From positions 1-11,541 of the forward strand of contig JABMQG010000373.1 of NCBI GenBank assembly GCA_013203365.1: a DNA stretch of 11,541 nucleotides, in the 5' to 3' direction. This DNA is from Planctomycetota bacterium. Its GTDB lineage: Bacteria > Planctomycetota > Phycisphaerae > SM23-33 > FEN-1343. Positions within the stretch are counted from its first letter, which is position 1. Each line of letters opens with the position of its first letter. Position numbers and translations under genes: made by a program. The notes beneath the pieces are model-generated. The model made no database searches. It had not been told where the DNA came from and was given only the letters and a program-made list of their open reading frames with translations. Shown here one piece after another: positions 1 through 5,936 of this stretch.

Positions 1-144
1 CCCTTAATATAGGCCAACTGTCGTCGCCGATCTCCCGGCCCCGACTAAAACCCGGCCCATTAACGCTCCAGTCCTACTATAACGCGCGATCCGTTCCCGT
101 CGCCAGCAGTCAGTTGAGTACCCAGCCCCGCCGGCCTGGCCGGC
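1..144. other. Noncoding tail downstream of the URO-D gene
   Basis: No credible gene is seen here. The stretch lies 3' of the minus-strand URO-D family gene and runs to the window edge. Its only notable structure is the palindrome at 130-144, described separately. A TATAAC hexamer occurs at 78-83 on the plus strand, but it has no partner -35 box and no gene follows it. Confidence 0.5.
130..144 (-). terminator. GC-rich palindrome abutting the URO-D stop codon, possible transcript-end hairpin
   Basis: The sequence GCCGGCCTGGCCGGC is a perfect inverted repeat of two 7-nt arms around one base. As RNA it would fold as a 5-7 bp GC stem. It starts immediately after the TGA of the minus-strand URO-D family gene (stop at 145-147). 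There is no run of U after it in the minus-strand direction, so it is not a textbook intrinsic terminator. It could instead stabilise the 3' end of the message or simply be a GC-rich palindrome. Confidence 0.3.
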
Positions 145-1242
145 TCACCTCGAATACAGCATACCCTCATCCACCATCGCCAGGTAATTCTCCAGCGGAA
201 TGTAGTTTGCCACGCTGTTGCCCGTGCCTAGGCAGTAACCCCCGCCCGGCATGCAGACTTCCAGTGTCTCGCGAACCCGCCGGCGAATGGCCGACTCGTC
301 CGATCGGCAAAGGAAGTCCACGTCGATCCCGCCCAGCAAGGCGATACGCCGGCCGTACGTCAACTTCACCTTCCGAACGTCCTCGATCGTGTCCTCGAAG
401 CTGTGCTTGCCGTCGATCTTCACGTCCTCGACCAGGTCGTCAATAATCGCCTCCAGCTTCCCACACGAATGCAGCAGGTACGGCCGACCGGCTTCATGGC
501 TCATCTTCGCCATCAGCTTGTGACCGGGCAGAATGAACTCCCGCGTGTCCACCGGCGAGATCAGCAGAGCGGTCTTAAACCCCATGTCGTCGCTGCCCCA
601 CACCATCTTCACCCGATCGAATTCAAGTATGCGTTTCAGGCACGCGCCGTAAAACTCATACAGCTTTCCGGCAATTGCCGCCACCAGATCCCGCTGGTCG
701 AACAGCGCGTAGCACAGAGTCTCGTAACCCATCAGCCACGTCAGAAACTCCGCGAAATGACCAAACCCGCCCGACCCGATGATGCACATGTCCCCAGGCA
801 GATTCTTCTGGTACCATTCAAGTTCCCTGGTCGCCCCCGCCGCCTCAGGGTCCGGCCAAGGGTATTTCTCGAAGTCAGACCAGCTCATGATCGGCCCGGT
901 GTGCTCGTCCTGAAAATTCCGACCACTTTGGCGCGCCAGCCCGGCCGTATCCGCCACAGCCGCCGTATGCCGCGGCAGGTCGATGCCTACCAACCCCATC
1001 CGCACGTAATCGAACCCGCAGAACCGCTGCACAGCAATGTATCTTTTCCGTTCAAAATCCGGATCGTTCCCATCCAGGCCGGCCGTCAACGCGAACCGCT
1101 CAGCGATCGCCTCGCGTATCTCCAAGTCCTGGAAAAGTTCAATATTATAAACGCGGTCCGGCGTACCCTTGCGAAGGATATTATCCCGCAGACCTTGCCA
1201 ATCAGGCTGATACGACTTCTCCAAACCTCGAAACTCGCTCAT
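145..1242 (-). CDS. URO-D/MtaA-type methyltransferase family protein (not HemE)
   Basis: This is a 365-residue protein of the uroporphyrinogen decarboxylase superfamily, a cytoplasmic TIM barrel. The family includes heme-pathway HemE and corrinoid methyltransferases such as MtaA, MtbA and CmuA. The HemE N-terminal signature with the RQAGR segment is not seen. The zinc-binding pattern His-X-Cys...Cys of the methyltransferase branch is present: LLHSCGKLE (His258, Cys260) and GGGYCLGTGNSV (Cys337). Methyl transfer between a corrinoid or methylated substrate and a thiol is therefore the more likely chemistry, but the substrate is unknown. No corrinoid protein or MtaB-like partner is visible in the window. 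Two ATG starts each have a Shine-Dalgarno element 7 nt away: ATG at 1242 (GGGAG, 1250-1254) and ATG at 1272 (AAGGGA, 1280-1285). I prefer 1242 because family similarity begins shortly after it; the longer form would have 375 residues. The gene lies just downstream of the MFS exporter and is probably cotranscribed with it. Confidence 0.85.
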   Translation of the reverse strand: MSEFRGLEKSYQPDWQGLRDNILRKGTPDRVYNIELFQDLEIREAIAERFALTAGLDGNDPDFERKRYIAVQRFCGFDYVRMGLVGIDLPRHTAAVADTAGLARQSGRNFQDEHTGPIMSWSDFEKYPWPDPEAAGATRELEWYQKNLPGDMCIIGSGGFGHFAEFLTWLMGYETLCYALFDQRDLVAAIAGKLYEFYGACLKRILEFDRVKMVWGSDDMGFKTALLISPVDTREFILPGHKLMAKMSHEAGRPYLLHSCGKLEAIIDDLVEDVKIDGKHSFEDTIEDVRKVKLTYGRRIALLGGIDVDFLCRSDESAIRRRVRETLEVCMPGGGYCLGTGNSVANYIPLENYLAMVDEGMLYSR

Positions 1243-1307
1243 ATTCACACTCCCGCCGGTACCAACCGGCATTGCCTATTCCCTTGGCCCGCCCAACGCG
1301 GCTTCCT

Positions 1308-2699
1308 TTACAGCCTCACTTCCCACGGCGAGGTCACGCCCAGCGACTGGCCGTTGTCGTTGCCCGATGGATTGGGGACGATGCCCAGCCTGATGTACGT
1401 CGGGTGGACCAGTTTACCCAACATCGGCAGCCGAGTCGCGAACAATCCAGCCGCCACTATGCAGCCCGCGCCCCCGATCGCCACCGCCGTCGGTGCGCCA
1501 AGCACCTTCGCCAGCCAACCTGCCAGAAGGCTGCCGAAGGGCCCCATGCCCATGAATGCCATCACGTAAAAGCTCATTACACGTCCACGCTTGTCGTCGT
1601 CCACAATCGTCTGTATAAGCGAGTTGCTCGCGGCGAATTGCACCATCATACCAAAGCCCGCCACCGCCAACAGGCACAGCGACAGATACAAGTTTCGCGA
1701 GTAGCCGAACCCGATCAGGGCTGCCCCGAACAAACCGCCGGTCATTACCATCATTCGCCCCAACCCCCGGACGCTCTTGCGAGAGGCCAGAACCACCGCC
1801 CCGCCCATCGCGCCTATGCCGCTTGCAGCCATCAGAAACCCCATCGTCTTCGGTCCGCCGTGCAGGATCTCCTTGGCGAAGACCGGCATAAGCACGGCGT
1901 ACGACATGCCCAACAGGCTTATCGTCGCCAGAAGCAGCAGGATCGCCCGTATCGGCAGGAAGTCGAAGGCGTAGACAAACCCTTCCCGAAGGTTGTGCAG
2001 AACGCGCAATTTGTGAGCGTGCCGGATCGCCGGGCTGACTCGCATTGCCAGCAGTGCGCCGATGACCCCAACGAAGGTCGCCCCGTTCACCAGAAAGCAA
2101 ACCCCCTCGCCCACAGCCGCTATCAACACGCCCGCCAGCGACGGCCCAGCCAGCCGAGCACCGTTCACCAGAAGAGAGTTCAACGCGATAGCGTTCGGTA
2201 AATCCTCACGAGATTCCAGCATCTCCACAACGAACGACTGGCGAATCGGGATGTCAAATGCGTTGACCAGGCCCAGCAACATGCTCAGCAGTATGATGTG
2301 CCAGGTCGCTACCACCCCGGCAATCGTCAGGCCGGCCAGCACGAACGCCTGAAGCATCGCCATCACCTGCGTTGCCACCAGCAGCTTGCGCCGGTCGATG
2401 CGGTCGGCCAACACACCGGCCAAAGGTGCCAGCAGAAACGTCGGTATCTGACTGGCGAAACCCACCAAGCCCAGTAGCAGCACCGAGCCGGTCAGCCGAT
2501 ACACCAGCCACCCCAGCGCAATCCGCTGCATCCACGTGCCGATCAGCGACATGCCCTGGCCGAAAAAAAACAGCTTGTAGTTCCGGTGCCTCAGTGCCCG
2601 AGTCGTCGGCCTCAGCCGCCGCCATGCCGCAACAGCGGCCAAACGGAGCCTGCCCGAGCCCACCGACGGCGAAACCTTGGGATTCATACCGGCTTTCAT
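1308..2699 (-). CDS. MFS transporter, MFS_3/DHA3 (EntS-like) exporter type
   Basis: This is a 463-residue inner-membrane protein with about 12 hydrophobic segments, the usual size for the major facilitator superfamily. After a basic, non-membrane N-terminus of about 40 residues come HRNYKLFFFGQGMSLIG and the loop 2-3 motif A, GVLADRIDRRKLL (residues 95-107). Next is the MFS_3-like segment DIPIRQSFVVEML (149-161), followed by LPNAIALNSLLVNGARLAGP (167-186). Cytoplasmic loop 10-11 carries DDDKRGRVMSFYVMAFMG (367-384), also typical of this group. The family exports siderophores, drugs or other small molecules by proton antiport; the substrate here cannot be told. The start is uncertain: ATG at 2699 and ATG at 2687 both lack a clear Shine-Dalgarno sequence. 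A likely promoter lies just upstream (2724-2752). The gene is followed after 35-65 nt by the URO-D family gene on the same strand, so a shared transcript is likely. Confidence 0.88.
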   Translation of the reverse strand: MKAGMNPKVSPSVGSGRLRLAAVAAWRRLRPTTRALRHRNYKLFFFGQGMSLIGTWMQRIALGWLVYRLTGSVLLLGLVGFASQIPTFLLAPLAGVLADRIDRRKLLVATQVMAMLQAFVLAGLTIAGVVATWHIILLSMLLGLVNAFDIPIRQSFVVEMLESREDLPNAIALNSLLVNGARLAGPSLAGVLIAAVGEGVCFLVNGATFVGVIGALLAMRVSPAIRHAHKLRVLHNLREGFVYAFDFLPIRAILLLLATISLLGMSYAVLMPVFAKEILHGGPKTMGFLMAASGIGAMGGAVVLASRKSVRGLGRMMVMTGGLFGAALIGFGYSRNLYLSLCLLAVAGFGMMVQFAASNSLIQTIVDDDKRGRVMSFYVMAFMGMGPFGSLLAGWLAKVLGAPTAVAIGGAGCIVAAGLFATRLPMLGKLVHPTYIRLGIVPNPSGNDNGQSLGVTSPWEVRL

Positions 2700-3018
2700 G
2701 GCTTGCTAAATCGTAAAGCAAAGATTCTACGGCCTTGTACTCACCCCGTCCAGACGCTGGCCCTACCGAAAACCTCATCAGGCCACTTTTGGCAGGGATG
2801 ATCAGTGCCATGGTAAGGTAGTACCGGTTCATCGCTCCGCCTTCGTCTACTTTGCTGCCGGTGAGAAACGTAAGTCCTTTGGAATCAAGGTGGATCGAAT
2901 ATTCAGTAGGGACAGATAGTCGGCTTTTTCGGCTCTGCCCCGGCCCGGTGGCGCCGTTTCTCAATGGGCAACCGAAAATCCCCGTGCCTCCATACGCACC
3001 GGCAGTCATAATGTCCAG
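2700..3018. other. Divergent intergenic region between the MFS exporter and murJ
   Basis: This is the only gene-free stretch over 300 bases in the window. Next to the exporter is a plausible minus-strand promoter, described separately. On the plus side I see no convincing -35/-10 pair for murJ and no Shine-Dalgarno sequence just before its ATG. The murJ frame is closed by a TAG at 2917-2919 and has no ATG, GTG or TTG between there and 3019. Short ORFs cross the region in several frames but none resembles a known protein. A short direct repeat, TCGGCT-TTT-TCGGCT, lies at 2920-2934. No riboswitch or small RNA was recognised. Confidence 0.55.
2724..2752 (-). promoter_or_regulatory. Putative sigma70-type promoter for the MFS/URO-D unit
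   Basis: On the minus strand, TGGACG (2752-2747, 4 of 6 matches to TTGACA) is separated by exactly 17 bp from TAGAAT (2729-2724, 5 of 6 matches to TATAAT). Transcription would start near 2717, leaving a leader of about 18 nt before the ATG at 2699 or about 30 nt before the ATG at 2687. The call rests on consensus matching and position only. Confidence 0.4.
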
Positions 3019-4659
3019 ATGGAGCAAGGATCGGACGCCCATGAGGAGCACCGGCATTTTTTCGCCGCGGCCAAGCTGATAGCGGGCCTTACGCTGTGCT
3101 CGCGAGTGGCCGGGCTGCTGCGCGACATGGTCTTGGCGTGGTTCCTGGGTGCTTCAGGGCTGACGTCGAATTTTCAAGTGGCATTTGCAATTCCCAACTT
3201 CTTCCGCCGGCTATTCGGCGAGGGGGCGCTGTCGGCGTCGTTTGTGCCGGCCTTCAGCGAAACATTGGCTCGCCAAGGCAAGGAACAGGCCGCGGCGCTG
3301 CTGGCCAACGTATTGGGGCTGCTGGGGCTGTTATTGTGCGTGCTGTGGGTGCTAACCGAGGTGGCCCTGCTGGTGGTATACGCCGCGGCGCCGACGGACA
3401 GCGCGCGCCAACTCATTGCCGGCTACAGCGCCATAATGATGCCGTTCATGGTCACCATCTGCCTTTTGGCGTTGGGCTCGGCAGCCTTGAACTGCGTGGG
3501 TCATTTCGCCTATCCCGCAGCCGCACCGATAGCGCTGAATATATGCATTATTATTGCGGCGGGGTTTATCTCGCCCTTGTTGAGGGACCCGACCCGGCAG
3601 ATAGGCGTAGTGGCCGTCAGCGTTGTCGTCGCCGGCGTGGTCCAGTTGATACTGCTGGCGTGGGTCTTGAAGGCCCACAACTTGCCGATTCGCCCGACCT
3701 TTCGCCCGATTCACCCCGGGGTCCGCCGGATCGCCGCAAATATGGCCCCCATGCTCATCCCGCTGGGCGTGCTTCAGATAAACGCGCTTCTGGACAAGTT
3801 CATCGCCCGGATATTCGCAGATACCGACACCTGCGCGACGATCACGATCCTTGGCCAAACCGTCAAGGCACCGCTTCACTCCGCGGCCGTCACGTGGATG
3901 TATTTCGGCGAACGGCTGTATCAGTTTCCGCTGGGGGTATTGGCTATCTCGCTGGCGACGGCGGTCTTCCCACTGCTGAGCCGATACGCCGCCCGCGGGG
4001 AGACCGAAAACCTCAGGGCGGGCGTCAACCGCGCGATGAGACTGGCGATCTTCGAGGGCCTGCCCAGCGGAGTGGGCCTGCTGTTGTTGAGCGGGCCGTT
4101 GGTTTGGCTGTTTTTCCGCCGCGGGGAGTACACCTCGAACGACGTCGCCGAGACCGCGCATGTGGTATGGTTTTACGGGCTTGGAATGTGGGCGTTTTGC
4201 ACCCAGCAGGTCCTGCTGCGGGCCTACTACGCGCTCAACGATCGCAAGACCCCACTGAAGGTGGCCTGCAGCGTTGTAGTGATAAACCTGGCGCTGAACC
4301 TGATCCTGATTTGGGTACCTTCTATCAGGCAAGGGGCTTTCGGGCTGAGCACGTCGATCACGGCGTCGCTGAACGTCGTTATCCTCACCTGGCTCCTGCG
4401 TCGCCGGCTGGGTGCTATAGGCGGCAAATCCCTGGCTCTCAGCACGGCGAGGATTGCCCTGGCCACCGCCGCGATGGCGTTGGTCGTCTGGCAGGCGAAG
4501 CTGTGGCTCGGGCGATGGGGCGTCGGCCAGAATCTGTACGTTATCGCCGTTGCCGTGCCGGCCGGTATTGCCGTCTACCTGCTGACGTGCCTGCTGCTGC
4601 GGGCCCCGGAGGTGGGAGAGTTGTTCGCAAGCAGACGGGCCGGGGATAACCGACAATAG
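3019..4659 (+). CDS. murJ: Lipid II flippase MurJ (MviN family)
   Basis: This 546-residue polytopic protein of the MOP superfamily moves lipid II across the inner membrane for peptidoglycan synthesis. The family N-terminus is clear: SRVAGLLRDMVLAWFLGAS (residues 28-46), then FQVAFAIPNFFRRLFGEGAL (52-71) and SFVPAF. Aligned by eye to E. coli MurJ, the cavity arginines R18, R24, R52 and R270 correspond to R29, R35, R63 and R299, and E57 to E68. E. coli D39 is replaced by Ser50 and K46 by Ala57. About 20 extra residues, roughly 268-288 and ending in TVKAPLHSAA, sit in the loop before WMYFGERLYQFPLGV (293-307). The rest, including DRKTPLKVA (408-416), is typical, with about 14 membrane segments and a short polar tail. 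ATG 3019 is the first available start in the frame, but no Shine-Dalgarno sequence precedes it. nadA follows 122 bp later with its own promoter. Confidence 0.95.
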   Translation: MEQGSDAHEEHRHFFAAAKLIAGLTLCSRVAGLLRDMVLAWFLGASGLTSNFQVAFAIPNFFRRLFGEGALSASFVPAFSETLARQGKEQAAALLANVLGLLGLLLCVLWVLTEVALLVVYAAAPTDSARQLIAGYSAIMMPFMVTICLLALGSAALNCVGHFAYPAAAPIALNICIIIAAGFISPLLRDPTRQIGVVAVSVVVAGVVQLILLAWVLKAHNLPIRPTFRPIHPGVRRIAANMAPMLIPLGVLQINALLDKFIARIFADTDTCATITILGQTVKAPLHSAAVTWMYFGERLYQFPLGVLAISLATAVFPLLSRYAARGETENLRAGVNRAMRLAIFEGLPSGVGLLLLSGPLVWLFFRRGEYTSNDVAETAHVVWFYGLGMWAFCTQQVLLRAYYALNDRKTPLKVACSVVVINLALNLILIWVPSIRQGAFGLSTSITASLNVVILTWLLRRRLGAIGGKSLALSTARIALATAAMALVVWQAKLWLGRWGVGQNLYVIAVAVPAGIAVYLLTCLLLRAPEVGELFASRRAGDNRQ

Positions 4660-4713
4660 GCTCGGTCTCCTGGCTGTTGTGGCCTGTCGAAAAACGGGCG
4701 ATAAGCATCCACG

Positions 4714-4740
4714 TTCCAATCGCGATGCGTACTATATAAT
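4714..4740 (+). promoter_or_regulatory. Putative nadA promoter with perfect -10 box
   Basis: A perfect TATAAT lies at 4735-4740, 41 bp before the GTG start of nadA, in an AT-rich patch unlike its surroundings. The -35 region is poor: GTTCCA at 4713-4718 matches TTGACA at 3 of 6 positions with a 16-bp spacer. The predicted start near 4747 gives a leader of about 35 nt. No operator or NAD-type riboswitch is evident in that leader. Confidence 0.5.
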
Positions 4741-4768
4741 GTAATGATTCATATTCGATCTGGATAGC

Positions 4769-4774
4769 GAGGAG
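4769..4774 (+). promoter_or_regulatory. Strong Shine-Dalgarno site that sets the nadA GTG start
   Basis: GAGGAG at 4769-4774 is followed by a 7-nt spacer and then GTG at 4782. The next codon, TTG at 4785, would be 10 nt away. Spacing favours GTG 4782. This is the best ribosome binding site in the window. Confidence 0.8.
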
Positions 4775-4781
4775 AATCGCA

Positions 4782-5927
4782 GTGTTGTTTCAAGAACCGC
4801 TGGGCGAGCCATATGAGTCCATGTCGGTCGATGAGCTCGACGAGCGGATCCGCGCATGCAAGTCGGCCCTGGGCGAGCGGGTGGTTATACTGGGCCACCA
4901 CTACCAGCAGGACGACGTAATCCGTTATGCCGACTTCGCAGGCGACAGCCTGAGACTGTCGCGACTGGCGGGTGAGCAAACAGGCGCCGAGTTTATCGTC
5001 TTTTGCGGCGTGCACTTCATGGCCGAGTCGGCCGATATTCTCACGTCGGACTCCCAGACCGTGATCTTGCCCGATCTGTCGGCCGGTTGCAGCATGGCCG
5101 ACATGGCCGACGCTGCGGACGTGCAGACCTGCCTGGATGAGCTGTCGGCACTTATCGACGGGGTCGGGACGATCGTGCCCGTTACCTACGTCAATTCCAC
5201 CGCCGCGGTAAAGGCCGTCACCGGCCGAAACGGCGGGGCCTGCTGCACCAGCGGAAACTGCCGGGCCGTGCTGGCCTGGGCCTTGCGCAGCGGCGACCAA
5301 GATGGCGCCGGCCATGCCAAGGTGTTAGCCGTGCCCGATCAGCACCTTGTCCGGGCAACCGCACTGGACATGGGCTACTCCCTGGCCGACTGCGTCGTTT
5401 ACAGGCCCCATCTGCCAAACGGGGGTCTGACGGCCGATCAGGTGCGCTTGGCGACGTTCGTGCTTTGGGACGGCTGTTGCAGCGTGCACCAGGAATTCAC
5501 CGTAGAGCACGTGACCCAACGCCGTCGTGAGTACCCCGGCATACGAGTGATTGTGCATCCGGAGTGCGAGATCTCCGTAGTGCAGGCGGCGGATATGCAC
5601 GGGTCAACCGAGCAGATTATACGCACTATCTCCGACGCCCCGCCAGCCAGTAAATGGGCCGTGGGCACCGAAATCAACCTGGTTAACCGCCTGGCTTGCA
5701 AACACACGGATAAGCTGGTTGTGAACCTCTCCAGCCATCAATGCCTTTGCACCACTATGTATCGCATCGACCCGCAGCACCTTTGCTGGGTGCTGGAAAA
5801 CCTCCGTGCCGGCCGAATAGTCAATCGCATAACCGTCGATCCAGCCGTCAAGTGCGACGCCCGCATCGCCCTCGATCGCATGGTCGGCCACAAGGGCGCA
5901 GTTACGGCCACGTCTACAGCGAAGTAG
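4782..5927 (+). CDS. nadA: Quinolinate synthase NadA
   Basis: This 381-residue cytoplasmic [4Fe-4S] enzyme condenses iminoaspartate with dihydroxyacetone phosphate to give quinolinate, the precursor of NAD. Family motifs appear in order: GHHYQQDDV (residues 38-46), ADFAGDSLRLS (50-60), PDLSAGCSMAD (97-107), YVNSTAAVKA (136-145), CTSGN (155-159), PDQHL (185-189), WDGCCSVHQEF (229-239), HPEC (259-262) and GTE (295-297). The expected cluster ligands are Cys103, Cys233 and Cys321. Cys232 and Cys323 lie beside two of these ligands, and the protein has 16 cysteines in all, which is many. It starts with GTG, set by a strong ribosome binding site. nadB and nadC are not in the window, so the gene stands apart from the rest of its pathway. 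Its stop is 9 bp from the stop of the convergent GT-C gene, and no terminator hairpin is visible in that gap. Confidence 0.97.
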   Translation: MLFQEPLGEPYESMSVDELDERIRACKSALGERVVILGHHYQQDDVIRYADFAGDSLRLSRLAGEQTGAEFIVFCGVHFMAESADILTSDSQTVILPDLSAGCSMADMADAADVQTCLDELSALIDGVGTIVPVTYVNSTAAVKAVTGRNGGACCTSGNCRAVLAWALRSGDQDGAGHAKVLAVPDQHLVRATALDMGYSLADCVVYRPHLPNGGLTADQVRLATFVLWDGCCSVHQEFTVEHVTQRRREYPGIRVIVHPECEISVVQAADMHGSTEQIIRTISDAPPASKWAVGTEINLVNRLACKHTDKLVVNLSSHQCLCTTMYRIDPQHLCWVLENLRAGRIVNRITVDPAVKCDARIALDRMVGHKGAVTATSTAK

Positions 5928-5936
5928 CGGCCTTGA

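Noticed and set aside
403..1569. 388-codon plus-strand frame across the URO-D and MFS genes
   Set aside because: It crosses two well-supported minus-strand genes, has Arg/Pro-rich composition and no motif.
2254..2832. Possible small minus-strand protein starting at ATG 2832 with a GGCGGAG upstream
   Set aside because: The spacing to the ATG is too short, the product enters the MFS gene in another frame and resembles nothing known. Its downstream part is clearly a shadow.
3096..4649. 517-codon open frame on the plus strand inside murJ
   Set aside because: It is a frame-shifted shadow of murJ. Its translation is rich in Arg, Gly and Pro without membrane segments or known motifs, as expected for GC-rich DNA read out of frame.
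3352..4719. 455-codon open frame antisense to murJ
   Set aside because: It is rich in Gln, Arg and His, has low complexity and no recognisable domain, and mirrors murJ codons.
5928..5936. Shared terminator between convergent nadA and the GT-C gene
   Set aside because: The gap is 9 bp and I could find no stem followed by a T-run across the two stop codons.
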